Origin: Curvivirga aplysinae
Lineage (GTDB): Bacteria > Pseudomonadota > Alphaproteobacteria > UBA8366 > Aestuariispiraceae
Direction of reading: 5' to 3'
NCBI RefSeq assembly: GCF_009711445.1
Contig: NZ_SMMC01000213.1
Span: 1 to 62,127 of the forward strand
DNA length: 62,127 nucleotides
In this document: positions 19,091 through 28,573 of the stretch, one piece after another
Position numbering within the stretch: the stretch's first letter is position 1
Layout of the letters: every line of letters begins with the position of its first letter
The notes under the pieces: model-generated
What the model was told of the DNA's origin: nothing
Seen by the model: only the letters and a program-made list of their open reading frames with translations
Database searches by the model: none
Position numbers and translations under genes: made by a program

Positions 19091-19936
19091 ATGCGTTTTG
19101 AGGGGACAGACTCTTATGTGGCAACTGATGATTTAACCATTGCTGTAAATGCCGCGATTACCTTGCAACGCCCTTTATTAGTTAAAGGTGAACCTGGTAC
19201 TGGTAAAACAGTATTGGCGCAGGAAGTTGCTAAGAGTTTAGGACGCCCATTAATTGAATGGGGTATAAAATCAACAACGCGTGCGCAGCAAGGTCTTTAC
19301 GAATATGACGCGGTTAGTCGACTACGCGATAGCCAACTAGGTGACGATAAAGTTCACGATATTTCTAATTACATTGTCAAAGGCAAGCTTTGGGAAGCTT
19401 TCGAGGCGGATCAGGCTCCGATTTTGTTAATTGACGAAATTGACAAAGCTGATATCGAATTCCCAAACGATTTGTTGCAAGAATTGGATCGAATGGAGTT
19501 TTATGTCTATGAAACCAAGCAAATGGTGAAGGCAACTAATCGCCCCGTCGTGATCATCACATCAAATAATGAAAAAGAACTGCCAGATGCATTTTTACGT
19601 CGTTGTTTCTTCCATTATATTCAATTCCCTGATCGTGAAACCATGCAAGATATTGTTGAGGTTCATTATCCCGATATTAAGAAAAACTTGCTGAAGGAAG
19701 CCCTCGGGATGTTTTATGATATTCGTGAGGTGCAAGGGCTTAAGAAACGTCCTTCTACATCAGAATTATTGGATTGGATTAAGCTGTTATTGGCAGAAGA
19801 TATCTCTGCAGAAGCATTACGAGAAACAGATACGAGTAAAGCTATACCGCCTATGCATGGGGCTTTGCTAAAGAATGAACAAGATGTTCATATCTTTGAA
19901 CGTCTTGCGTTTATGGCGCGTCGACAACAACGCTAG
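19091..19936 (+). CDS. MoxR-family AAA+ ATPase
   Basis: This 281-residue ATPase has Walker A GEPGTGKT (about 36-43), Walker B LLIDEID and sensor 1 VIITSNNEKELPDAFLRRC. MoxR ATPases act as chaperones for maturation of metal enzymes or complexes and are usually followed by a von Willebrand factor A (CoxE-like) gene. Here no such gene follows: the next gene is sppA on the other strand, after a bidirectional terminator. The start ATG at 19091 has a GGGAG site a few bases upstream. Confidence 0.93.
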   Translation: MRFEGTDSYVATDDLTIAVNAAITLQRPLLVKGEPGTGKTVLAQEVAKSLGRPLIEWGIKSTTRAQQGLYEYDAVSRLRDSQLGDDKVHDISNYIVKGKLWEAFEADQAPILLIDEIDKADIEFPNDLLQELDRMEFYVYETKQMVKATNRPVVIITSNNEKELPDAFLRRCFFHYIQFPDRETMQDIVEVHYPDIKKNLLKEALGMFYDIREVQGLKKRPSTSELLDWIKLLLAEDISAEALRETDTSKAIPPMHGALLKNEQDVHIFERLAFMARRQQR

Positions 19937-19945
19937 TAATTGAAA

Positions 19946-19975
19946 AAGCCTCCGAAGATAATCGGAGGCTTCTTT
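19946..19975. terminator. Bidirectional terminator between the moxR-like gene and sppA
   Basis: A 10-bp perfect stem (AAGCCTCCGA at 19946-19955 with its complement at 19962-19971) is flanked by A-rich sequence on the left and T-rich sequence on the right, so it can end transcription from both converging genes. Confidence 0.92.
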
Positions 19976-19976
19976 G

Positions 19977-21776
19977 TTAATCACTGATTTTCATTATCGG
20001 CATTGTCAGTAGGCCATGTGATGTAAACTGGTCTCTGACCTGTAATACCCAATCAGGAATTTGTCTTTCAATAAAATGATCACTGACCTGCACTGAAATG
20101 TAACGTAATGGGTCATCTGAGGACAGAATTGCTTCGATTTGTTCCACAGGTGTTGGTTGTTTTGGGAAAACTTGCAGATTTAATGCGGCATCTTTTTCAG
20201 TTTCCAAAGCGATACGGGCAGCATTTAAGGCTTCATTATAACCACCTAGCTCATCAACTAATTTAATATCTACAGCTTCACGCCCTGTCCATATACGACC
20301 ACGCGCTGCTGCATCGATTTCTGTTGCATCAAGACCACGATCCTGTGCAGCTTTACCAGAAAAGTCTGTGTAGACGAAATCGAGGCTTTCTTGAAATTTG
20401 GCTTTCTGAGATGGGGTGAACTCGCTGATCATGCTCCACATTCCTGCTTGTGGACCCGTTTCCACGCGCTCCCAGTTAACACCCAGATTATCCCAAAGCT
20501 TTTTCGTTGCAACCTTGCCTGCATAAACACCAATTGAACCCGTTAATGTACCTGGTTGTGCCACAATATAATCCGCACCCATGGAAACAAAGTAACCACC
20601 ACTTGCCGCATTGTCCCCCATCGACACAATAACCGGTATTCCGGCTTCTTTGAGTTTTAGAACTTCCCGTCTGACCATATCGGATTGCGCATAAGCCCCA
20701 CCAGGGCTGCTCACACGAAATAGAACAGCGTCGACACTGCTATCTTCACGGGCATTGGCAAGGGCTTTAGAAACTGTATAGGGAGAGAAAGTCTCATCGG
20801 TATAATAGCCAGGACCATAATCTTCGCCCGTGATTGGGCCTATGCCTTGAACAACTGCAATAGTATAGGATTTGTTGTTTTCTTCCTCATCCGTTTCTTC
20901 GATTTCAAGATTGGTTGCCAGCATGTAGTAGGAAACAGAAATAGTGTGAGATTCTGTATCTTCAGGAAGATAGTCGATTAAGTCTTCAAATTCGTCCCAA
21001 TAGGCGAGACGATCTACGAGCCCTAATTCTAAAGATTGTTGTGGAAGGTAAGGAGAATTCAAAACAAGTTGATCAATGTCTTCGGCGATGTTTTGACGAC
21101 TTGTTGTCATACCCGTTGCCAATTGTTTATGCCAGTCATCCAATAAGCCTTGAAGGGAGGCACGAACAGGTTCTGTCATTTGACTTCGAATGAAAGGATC
21201 TGCACCACCTTTATATTCATGGCGTTGTTCCATTTCTGCGGTGATGTCAATTTTTTCTAATGCATCGGCGAAATAGGGGATTTCCATTGCCATGCCGCTC
21301 ACACCGACACCACCTGTCGGGTTAAGCCAGATTTCTGAGAAACCTGTCGCTAAATAATAACTCAGCATACCGCCGCCCATTGCACCTAAATCTTCCGCAT
21401 AGACATAGGTTTTCTTACCACTTTCGTTTTGAAAATCGATAAGGGCATTTCTTAACTCTTGGGTTTGGGCAATGCCCATAATACTTCCACTGATTTCCGC
21501 GGCAATGGCAATAATGCGATCATCGGTTTTTGCACGTTCAATTGCTTGTAGATGGTCAAGGAAACTGGCCTGATCATATTGTTCGAACAGGTTACCACTT
21601 CCTGCACGTTCTGGAATCGGACGATCTAAATCCAGCCATAGGACGGCATTTGGTTCAACAGAAGCGATTTCTTTCTTTAAGTTAAATGCAAGGCTGATTC
21701 CAAAGACGATCATGATCAACATTGGGAAGCCAAGAACAGCCATAAACCAAAGAAGAATTTTACCGAAAAGTCGCAT
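19977..21776 (-). CDS. sppA: Signal peptide peptidase SppA, 67K type
   Basis: This 599-residue membrane-bound serine protease degrades cleaved signal peptides. It has an N-terminal membrane anchor (about 7-31) and two peptidase S49 repeats. The catalytic lysine is K189 in HEYKGGADPF in the first repeat, and the catalytic serine is S392 in DNAASGGYFVSMGAD in the second, preceded by RVSSPGGAYAQSD. The long form with both halves matches Escherichia coli SppA (about 618 residues). It is transcribed away from the MoxR gene. Confidence 0.96.
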   Translation of the reverse strand: MRLFGKILLWFMAVLGFPMLIMIVFGISLAFNLKKEIASVEPNAVLWLDLDRPIPERAGSGNLFEQYDQASFLDHLQAIERAKTDDRIIAIAAEISGSIMGIAQTQELRNALIDFQNESGKKTYVYAEDLGAMGGGMLSYYLATGFSEIWLNPTGGVGVSGMAMEIPYFADALEKIDITAEMEQRHEYKGGADPFIRSQMTEPVRASLQGLLDDWHKQLATGMTTSRQNIAEDIDQLVLNSPYLPQQSLELGLVDRLAYWDEFEDLIDYLPEDTESHTISVSYYMLATNLEIEETDEEENNKSYTIAVVQGIGPITGEDYGPGYYTDETFSPYTVSKALANAREDSSVDAVLFRVSSPGGAYAQSDMVRREVLKLKEAGIPVIVSMGDNAASGGYFVSMGADYIVAQPGTLTGSIGVYAGKVATKKLWDNLGVNWERVETGPQAGMWSMISEFTPSQKAKFQESLDFVYTDFSGKAAQDRGLDATEIDAAARGRIWTGREAVDIKLVDELGGYNEALNAARIALETEKDAALNLQVFPKQPTPVEQIEAILSSDDPLRYISVQVSDHFIERQIPDWVLQVRDQFTSHGLLTMPIMKISD

Positions 21777-21805
21777 TTATTTATCCTGTTAATAGAGGCG
21801 TTAAG

Positions 21806-22378
21806 TTAACGATCCAAGCTGTGATACTCTTTATTCGGCATCATTTCTGTCGCATGTGCCATTCGATTGGTATAATTGAAGAAACTAATGGTTTCACAAA
21901 TATCAAAATAATCAGACTCATTAAAACCAGCGTCGCGTAATTTTTGGCGATCTTCGTCTTCAAAGACACCGGGTGTTTCTGTCAATTTCCATGCAAAATC
22001 TAACATGGCTTTATGACGCTCTGATAATGGCGCGATCCGATAATTCATCACCATCATTTCCCCTAATTCCGGATCACCTGATAATTGTCTAACCGCTTGT
22101 CCATGGGCAACAAGGCAGTAGTAACAACGATTACAGCTACTCACGACAACTGCGATCATCTCGCGTTCTAGTTTGGAAAGGCCACTTTCTTCCAGCATGA
22201 TCTCATTATACATATCCATAAATTTACGAAGACGATTAGGTTTATAGGCATATACCTGTAAAACATTTGGGATCAGTCCAAGTTTTTCTTCACAAATCTT
22301 GAAATATTTTTGGATGTCTGGATCAAGGGCGGAAATATCCGGATCAGGTAGAATAGATAATATATCTTTTTGTGGCAT
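21806..22378 (-). CDS. AhpD-like peroxidase-related protein (carboxymuconolactone decarboxylase fold)
   Basis: This 190-residue protein has the AhpD-type redox motif CxxCxxxH (C85, C88, H92 in RCYYCLVAHG) after the helix GLSKLEREMIAVVVS, and a C-terminal tail ending in TNRMAHATEMMPNKEYH, as in the peroxidase-related subfamily. Members reduce peroxides or act as thiol carriers; the exact substrate is not readable. It lies between sppA and tlyA on the same strand, with short gaps. Confidence 0.88.
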   Translation of the reverse strand: MPQKDILSILPDPDISALDPDIQKYFKICEEKLGLIPNVLQVYAYKPNRLRKFMDMYNEIMLEESGLSKLEREMIAVVVSSCNRCYYCLVAHGQAVRQLSGDPELGEMMVMNYRIAPLSERHKAMLDFAWKLTETPGVFEDEDRQKLRDAGFNESDYFDICETISFFNYTNRMAHATEMMPNKEYHSLDR

Positions 22379-22430
22379 GTGAACTTCCCCAACGCATTCA
22401 TTTTCATATGTATTAGAGATAATGTAGGGA

Positions 22431-23213
22431 TTACTTCTTATGAGCGCAAATTAGAAATTCAACATTTCCTTGTGGGCCTGTGATCGGACTTTCAGTGATA
22501 CCTTCGACTTCCCAATTTTCAAGGCTGGAAACCCATTGATGGATTTCATCACAGACCTTTTTATGAAGTTCAGGATCCCGAACGACGCCACCTTTGCCAA
22601 CTTCGCCTTTACCAACCTGAAATTGAGGTTTGATAAGGGCCGCTAGAAAGGCACCACTGCGGGTGAGGCCCATAGTAGCAGGTAGTACTTTTTCCAATCC
22701 AATGAAGCTTGCATCGCAGACAACTGCATCAATTTCATCAGGGATATCATCACGGGTGAGGTGGCGGGCATTGGTGCTTTCCATAACCACCACCCGATCA
22801 TCACTGCGCAATTTCCAGCTTAATTGACCACGACCGACATCGACCGCATATACTTTCTTGGCGCCATTTGCCAATAACACATCGGTAAACCCACCTGTAG
22901 AACAACCCACATCAATACAGATACGATCCTTTACATCCAGATTAAATTCACTGATGGCTTTATCAAGTTTAACCCCCCCACGACTAACCCAGGGATGGTC
23001 TTGTCCACGCACTTCTAGGGGCTTGTCTTCAGCTACCTTGTCGCCGGGTTTGGCGATTTTTTGCTCCCCACTGAAAACCTTACCTGCCATGATCAAGGCT
23101 TGTGCCTTACTTTTGGTTTCGACGAGACCACGATCTACCAATAGCTGATCAATACGTTCTTTCTTTACCTTTAGTGGGCGCGGACCTGTGTTTGGTTTTG
23201 GGGATTTAGCCAT
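22431..23213 (-). CDS. tlyA: TlyA-family rRNA 2'-O-methyltransferase (S4 + FtsJ-like domain)
   Basis: This 260-residue protein has an S4 RNA-binding domain (about 19-70: RIDQLLVDRGLVETKSKAQ) and a methyltransferase domain with SAM motif DVGCSTGGFTD (101-111) and catalytic-type residues K83 and D169-region IDAVVCDASFIGLEKVLP. TlyA proteins methylate ribose in 16S and/or 23S rRNA; some were first described as haemolysins. The ATG at 23213 is chosen because it starts MAKSPKP and overlaps the end of the upstream MATE gene by 8 bases; a longer frame to 23261 would lie inside that gene. Confidence 0.93.
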   Translation of the reverse strand: MAKSPKPNTGPRPLKVKKERIDQLLVDRGLVETKSKAQALIMAGKVFSGEQKIAKPGDKVAEDKPLEVRGQDHPWVSRGGVKLDKAISEFNLDVKDRICIDVGCSTGGFTDVLLANGAKKVYAVDVGRGQLSWKLRSDDRVVVMESTNARHLTRDDIPDEIDAVVCDASFIGLEKVLPATMGLTRSGAFLAALIKPQFQVGKGEVGKGGVVRDPELHKKVCDEIHQWVSSLENWEVEGITESPITGPQGNVEFLICAHKK

Positions 23214-24654
23214 GAGAGTCTTCGTTACTTGCAAGCTGTTGTTGGTGATCAAGTCTAGCATCGCTTCGGATCAGATACCAGAAACGCAGAAGATTTACGA
23301 CAGCGGAACTGCAAAGTCCAATAAACAATCCTAGCCAGAATCCTGGCACTCCCATGTCCAATTCAAAAGCCAATATCCACGCTACAGAGAAGCCAAGCCC
23401 CCAATAGCAGAAAATGGAGGCAAACATTGGGAGTTTTGTATCGTTTAATGCTGCTAAACATCCTGCGATAGAAAGTTGAATTCCGTCAGGAATTTGTGAT
23501 AAAGCAGCAATTAGCATAACGCTAGCAGCGATTAAGAGCACTTCGTCTGCTTGTTCTGTGCTTGGATCGAGAATAAACTCTGAAATCTCGGTTGAAAAAA
23601 TGACGACAATCAGGGCAGCTGTAATTGTAAAAGTCAAAGTAGCAAATGCGCCGACCCAACCATTCTGTTTCGCTTGGACATAGTTTCTTGCTCCGAACTC
23701 ATATCCTACCCTGCTGGTTGTCGCATCCGCGATTCCCAAGCTAATCATATATGTAGTTCCCAAAATTACCATGATGATTGTATTTGCAGCAAGTTCGATT
23801 ACACCAAGCCAACCAATAAGTATTGCTGAAACAGTGAAAACAGATTCTTCAAGAGTAAGGCGTATGGACATAGGCGTACCTAACTTGAAGAGGTTAATGA
23901 ATATTCCCCAGTCAGGACGCCAAAAATTTTTAAAAATCTGATATTCCGCAAATGGCTGCTTAATGGAAACCGTTATAGCTGCGGCTATAAAAATCAAGGT
24001 TGATACAATTGTCGTTGCAATTCCTGCCCCTTCAATATCAAGAGGAGGAATACCTAAACCACCAAAGATCAATAAATAATCTAATCCTGCGTTTAAGGGG
24101 ACTGCCGACCAAACTATAATTGCAGCCATTTTGGCTTGTTGCATCCCAACAAAAAAGCAACGTAACGATACAAATGCCACAGCAGGCAAAAAGCTCCACA
24201 TCAAATAGTCTGTATATCGCCCTGCGGTAATAGCCAGACTTTCTTCCTGTCCGAGAATAAGAAAGATTTCCTGCATAAACCATAAAGGGAGCATAAAAAA
24301 TATTGAGCATAAGATGGCTATCCAGATGGATTGTCGTACAGTACGACGTATCATCCGCTGATTTTGCTGTCCTCTGAACTGACTAATCAACGAATTTGAG
24401 GCAAGAATAATCCCAATGGAAATCATAAAGTAAATGTAATAGATATGAGCGGATAAACTAGCAGACGCTAATTCCGTTGGGCCTAATTGTCCGATGAAAA
24501 TCACATCTGTTGTGCCCATTGCCATCTGCCCAAGCAAACTTAGGCAGATAGGTAACGCGACTTTCCAAGTTTCTATGTAATTCGCCCATATCCCGGTTTT
24601 ATGGGTGACTTGTCCCTCTTCGACCTGATTGAGGAAGTGGTTATCTTGGCTCAT
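23206..24654 (-). CDS. MATE-family multidrug efflux transporter (second of tandem pair)
   Basis: This 482-residue protein has about twelve membrane helices in two homologous halves, with the MATE hallmarks ALPICLSLLGQMAMGTTDVIFIGQLG near the start and GTPMSIRLTLEESVFTVSAILIGWLG in the second half. It exports cationic drugs or metabolites in exchange for H+ or Na+. It overlaps the upstream MATE gene by 14 bases and tlyA by 8, so the three are probably one operon. The two MATE proteins are clearly paralogues and probably arose by tandem duplication. Confidence 0.95.
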   Translation of the reverse strand: MSQDNHFLNQVEEGQVTHKTGIWANYIETWKVALPICLSLLGQMAMGTTDVIFIGQLGPTELASASLSAHIYYIYFMISIGIILASNSLISQFRGQQNQRMIRRTVRQSIWIAILCSIFFMLPLWFMQEIFLILGQEESLAITAGRYTDYLMWSFLPAVAFVSLRCFFVGMQQAKMAAIIVWSAVPLNAGLDYLLIFGGLGIPPLDIEGAGIATTIVSTLIFIAAAITVSIKQPFAEYQIFKNFWRPDWGIFINLFKLGTPMSIRLTLEESVFTVSAILIGWLGVIELAANTIIMVILGTTYMISLGIADATTSRVGYEFGARNYVQAKQNGWVGAFATLTFTITAALIVVIFSTEISEFILDPSTEQADEVLLIAASVMLIAALSQIPDGIQLSIAGCLAALNDTKLPMFASIFCYWGLGFSVAWILAFELDMGVPGFWLGLFIGLCSSAVVNLLRFWYLIRSDARLDHQQQLASNEDSHG

Positions 24655-26044
24655 AGCTAATCTTTCGCATCATATATTGAAAACGTAAATACAGGAAGAA
24701 TGCCGTGAGTAAGACGCCTGTAAGCAGCCCGTACCAGATCCCGATGACACCAAGGTTGAAGTGGTGGGATAAAAGATACGCTGTAGTTGTGCCGACGATT
24801 GTATAGGTCAAAATGAAAGTGTAAAGCGGAACTTTCATATCGGAGATTCCATGCAAGCTTCCTTTAAGGGCAAGCTGCCCCGCATCCGCAATTTCAAAGA
24901 TCATTCCGATAATCGCAATCTTGACCGCAAGCGCCAAAACAAGTTCTGCATTTGGCAAGCTATCGTCCATAAATGCAGATGTAATGGGTCCTGCAAAAAT
25001 CAAGACAAATACGAAGGCGAGGGAAGAGCACAGTAAGGCGAGAGACAGGCCCGCATAGCCTGCGATCTGAACTCCCATAAAGTTTTTACGGCCAAAGTTA
25101 TTGCCTACCCGGCTGGTGGTCGCGTCACTAATACCCATGCTGAACATGTAGATAATATTGATGATGGCCATGCCGATGGAATGGGCTGCAGCTTCCACAG
25201 CGCCTAAACGCCCAGCTAATAGCACAGACACTGAATACATCGCTTGTTCTAAAAGCATCCCACCGCCAATAGGCAAGCCCATGCGATAGATTTTTACATA
25301 AAGCTCCCAATCTGGTCGCCAAATGCGGCTGAAAACATGATAGCGGCGATAAGGAAGCCGTGTGAGGATGATACTTGCGGTGATAAGCAACATTAACGTG
25401 GTAACCAATGTACTGGAAATACCAGCACCCGCCAGACCAAGTTCCGGTGCGCCCAGATTACCAAAAATTAGGCAGTAATTGAAAAACGCATTTGCGGCAA
25501 TACCGATCAAGGTGACATACAGGATCGGTTTTGGACGCCCCAACGCAACCGTGAAATATACTAATGCATCAAAAATTAAACCCGGAATCATCATCCACAT
25601 ATAGGTATGCATATATTCCTTGGCAGGTGCGATTAAGGATTCGGTTTGCCCGGTTACCTCAAATATAAATTCTGTATGCCATAAAATGAATAGGGCAGGT
25701 GCAGATACCGTCAGGGCAACCCATATACCTTGGCGTACAGCGCGACGTGCAGTGCGTGCTTGTCCGGCACCAATAGCTTGTGAGGCCACTGGTGTGATCG
25801 CCATAATGGTGCCAGTTAGTAATAAATACAGGGTATAGAAAATACTGATTGAAATCGCAGAAGCAGCGAGTGCTTCCGCACTTAATTGTCCAATCATCAA
25901 GACATCAGTGGTTCCAATGGCCATATGTCCCAGATGTCCAAGACATAAGGGGAAAGCAATCTTGAAAAGTTTGCGATATTCTTCTTTGGCTTTGCCGATC
26001 ACGATTGGATCTTTTTGAATCAACCGAAGTAGCATTTTCGTCAT
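24641..26044 (-). CDS. MATE-family multidrug efflux transporter (first of tandem pair)
   Basis: This 467-residue protein has about twelve membrane helices. The first-half motif is FPLCLGHLGHMAIGTTDVLMIGQLS, and the second half has MGLPIGGGMLLEQAMYSVSVLLAGRLG. Both MATE genes keep the signature DATTSRVG near the same relative place. The overlap with the second MATE gene suggests coordinated synthesis. The tandem arrangement could mean overlapping substrates or a heteromeric unit, but MATE proteins are known to work as single polypeptides. Confidence 0.95.
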   Translation of the reverse strand: MTKMLLRLIQKDPIVIGKAKEEYRKLFKIAFPLCLGHLGHMAIGTTDVLMIGQLSAEALAASAISISIFYTLYLLLTGTIMAITPVASQAIGAGQARTARRAVRQGIWVALTVSAPALFILWHTEFIFEVTGQTESLIAPAKEYMHTYMWMMIPGLIFDALVYFTVALGRPKPILYVTLIGIAANAFFNYCLIFGNLGAPELGLAGAGISSTLVTTLMLLITASIILTRLPYRRYHVFSRIWRPDWELYVKIYRMGLPIGGGMLLEQAMYSVSVLLAGRLGAVEAAAHSIGMAIINIIYMFSMGISDATTSRVGNNFGRKNFMGVQIAGYAGLSLALLCSSLAFVFVLIFAGPITSAFMDDSLPNAELVLALAVKIAIIGMIFEIADAGQLALKGSLHGISDMKVPLYTFILTYTIVGTTTAYLLSHHFNLGVIGIWYGLLTGVLLTAFFLYLRFQYMMRKISYEPR

Positions 26045-26166
26045 CCTGAAAAGAGTTATTAATTGTTCGTTTAATAAGCTTGTAACAAATTTTTATCTTT
26101 CACGAAAGATACCTTTCGCGTCAATAGATGTCGGAAAACGGCAAAATTTAAGAAAAATTGAAGTTT

Positions 26167-26562
26167 CTAGGTGGTTTTCTCGCGTTTACGGCTAGGACGG
26201 GTCACAATATAAATCCCAACAGAAGTCATGATTATGCCCGCAGAAATCAATCCATAAAATGGAATTTCCAGATAAAGCATAATTAACATGCTACCTGTCA
26301 TGGCTGTGACTGCCCAGATTTTTCCCCAGATCGGGATGACTCTATGCTGGTCCCAATCCTGTAAAAGTGGGCCATAAGTTTTATGAGTATAGAGCCAATG
26401 ATGAAAACGTTCTGAACTTTTGGAAAACCCCCATAATGCCACGATTAGAAATGGCACGGTTGGCATGATAGGTAGAAAAGCACCTATCACACCAAGACTC
26501 AGCGCTACCCACCCAATGATGAGATATATCCAACGAAGGGTGTGATGGGAGAGCTTTACCAT
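26167..26562 (-). CDS. DUF454 (YbaN-like) inner-membrane protein
   Basis: This 131-residue protein matches the DUF454/YbaN family: GVIGAFLPIMPTVPFLIVAL, a WGFSKSSERFHHWL segment, YGPLLQDWDQHRVIP, and then two more membrane helices. Family function is unknown. It stands 16 bases downstream of the dxs stop region on the same strand, so it is probably co-transcribed with dxs. The 122-base gap after it holds small overlapping hairpins (26095-26118) but no clear terminator. Confidence 0.9.
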   Translation of the reverse strand: MVKLSHHTLRWIYLIIGWVALSLGVIGAFLPIMPTVPFLIVALWGFSKSSERFHHWLYTHKTYGPLLQDWDQHRVIPIWGKIWAVTAMTGSMLIMLYLEIPFYGLISAGIIMTSVGIYIVTRPSRKREKTT

Positions 26563-26578
26563 AAGCGTGTATGATTTC

Positions 26579-28516
26579 CTATTCTAAAAGACCTGCGGGA
26601 CTATTTCGGATATTGTGTCCCATATTGTCTTTGCCAAGGGCATCAAGGATCGTTTTTTGAATACCATTTGCATCTAAACCCGCATCTGCAAGTTGCTTTT
26701 CCGGCTTTTCATGATCTTGGAATATATCTGGCATAAATAGATTCCGGATTTTTAATCCCTGAGTTAGGTCATTGCGCACCACATAATCCATGACTTGAGT
26801 AGAGAAGCCGCCAATGGAACCTTCTTCTACAGTTACCAAGAGATCATGTTCAGATGCGAGCTTATGAACCAGTTCCGTATCTACAGGCTTTGCAAAACGT
26901 GCGTCAGCAACAGTACAGTTAATACCCATATTTACCAGATTATCTGCGGCTTTCAAGGAATCTGCCAAGCGTGTGTCAATTGAGAGGATAGCGATAGATT
27001 TACCTTCACGGATGATACGGCCTTTACCAATTTCTAATGCTTCAGGTTTTTCTGGTAACTCCGCACCAATACCTTCACCACGTGGATAGCGAACCGCAGA
27101 AGGGCAATGATCGATATCGGCAGCTGTGGCAATCATATTTGCCAATTCGGCTTCATCACTTGGCGCCATGACAATCATATTCGGTAGGCTTGCCAAGAAA
27201 GTAATATCAAAAGCACCACAATGTGTTGATCCATCAGCCCCTACAAAGCCTGCACGGTCAATCGCGAAACGAACGGGAAGGTTTTGAATGGCAACATCAT
27301 GTACAATTTGATCATATCCACGTTGCAAGAAGGTAGAATAAATTGCGGCAAAGGGTTTAAAACCTTCACATGCCATACCTGCTGCAAATGTCACTGCATG
27401 TTGTTCGGCAATGCCTACGTCAAAACAACGATCTGGATGGGCCGCATCAAAAATATTTAAGCCCGTGCCGGATGGCATGGCAGCATTGACCGCAACAATC
27501 TTGTCATCGTGCTTAGCAAGTTCTGTTAAAGTTTCTCCAAAGACTTTTGTATATGTCGGTGCCTTTGGTTGGGATTTAACCTGTGTCCCTGTAACAATAT
27601 CAAATTTAGAAACACCATGATATTTGTCAGATGCCTGTTCCGCAGGTTGATACCCTTTTCCTTTCTGGGTGATCACATGAATCAAGAAAGGACCACGTTC
27701 TGCTTCTTCGCGTGCATTTTTAAGAACTGGAATCAAATGATCCATATTATGCCCATCAATTGGGCCGATATAATAAAAACCAAGTTCTTCAAATAGGGTG
27801 CCACCTTGAACCATGCCGCGGGCGAATTCCTCTGCGCGCGCAGCTGCTTTTTCCATTGGGTCCGGGAATTTTGTCGCAATTTTTTTCATGATATCGCGCA
27901 AGGACAAATAAGATTTGGAAGAAAGCAGTTTGGTTAAATAGGCACTCATTGCCCCAACAGGTGGTGCAATAGACATTTCATTGTCGTTCAGGATAACGGT
28001 CAGATTGGATTTTAAGGCCCCTGCATTATTCATAGCTTCAAATGCCATCCCTGCAGAAATGGAACCATCCCCAATCACAGAAACCACATGATTGTCACTT
28101 TCCGCAAGATCACGGGCAACAGCCATACCAAGACCAGCAGAAATGGATGTGGAACTATGACCAGCACCAAATGGATCATATTCACTTTCTTTACGCTTAG
28201 TAAAGCCGCTTAAGCCTTCTCCTTGGCGCATAGTCAACATCTTATCACGGCGACCGGTCAGGATTTTATGAGGATAGCATTGATGACCCACATCCCAGAT
28301 CAAACGATCATCCGGCGTGTTGAAGATATAATGTAAGGCCGTTGTTAATTCTACAACACCTAAGCCAGCCCCTAAATGACCACCTGTATGTGATACAGAT
28401 TGGATCATGTCCTGACGTACTTCATCTGCAACTTGTTGTAACTGGTTTTCATCCAGTTTACGCAAGTCGCTTGGGACATTAATCTGGTCTAACAGTGGTG
28501 TATCTTTGATCACCAT
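26579..28516 (-). CDS. dxs: 1-deoxy-D-xylulose-5-phosphate synthase
   Basis: This 645-residue thiamine-diphosphate enzyme makes the first intermediate of the MEP isoprenoid pathway from pyruvate and glyceraldehyde 3-phosphate. It shows the DXS motifs [17 protein letters not shown], the TPP-binding [18 protein letters not shown], the [10 protein letters not shown] segment, and the transketolase C-terminal part with [15 protein letters not shown]. Length is normal (about 630-650). It lies 57 bases after ispA, with a GAGGAG ribosome site; the two belong to one isoprenoid operon with xseB. Confidence 0.98.
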   Translation of the reverse strand: MVIKDTPLLDQINVPSDLRKLDENQLQQVADEVRQDMIQSVSHTGGHLGAGLGVVELTTALHYIFNTPDDRLIWDVGHQCYPHKILTGRRDKMLTMRQGEGLSGFTKRKESEYDPFGAGHSSTSISAGLGMAVARDLAESDNHVVSVIGDGSISAGMAFEAMNNAGALKSNLTVILNDNEMSIAPPVGAMSAYLTKLLSSKSYLSLRDIMKKIATKFPDPMEKAAARAEEFARGMVQGGTLFEELGFYYIGPIDGHNMDHLIPVLKNAREEAERGPFLIHVITQKGKGYQPAEQASDKYHGVSKFDIVTGTQVKSQPKAPTYTKVFGETLTELAKHDDKIVAVNAAMPSGTGLNIFDAAHPDRCFDVGIAEQHAVTFAAGMACEGFKPFAAIYSTFLQRGYDQIVHDVAIQNLPVRFAIDRAGFVGADGSTHCGAFDITFLASLPNMIVMAPSDEAELANMIATAADIDHCPSAVRYPRGEGIGAELPEKPEALEIGKGRIIREGKSIAILSIDTRLADSLKAADNLVNMGINCTVADARFAKPVDTELVHKLASEHDLLVTVEEGSIGGFSTQVMDYVVRNDLTQGLKIRNLFMPDIFQDHEKPEKQLADAGLDANGIQKTILDALGKDNMGHNIRNSPAGLLE

Positions 28517-28573
28517 GAAAGGGGCTCCTCAACTTATCCTGTCGGATAAAAATCCTGTGTATTATACGCGTTT

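Noticed and set aside
26095-26118. Overlapping hairpins ATCTTT/AAAGAT and CGAAAG/CTTTCG between the DUF454 and MATE genes
   Set aside because: Stems are short and no T run follows in the direction of transcription, so I do not call a terminator.
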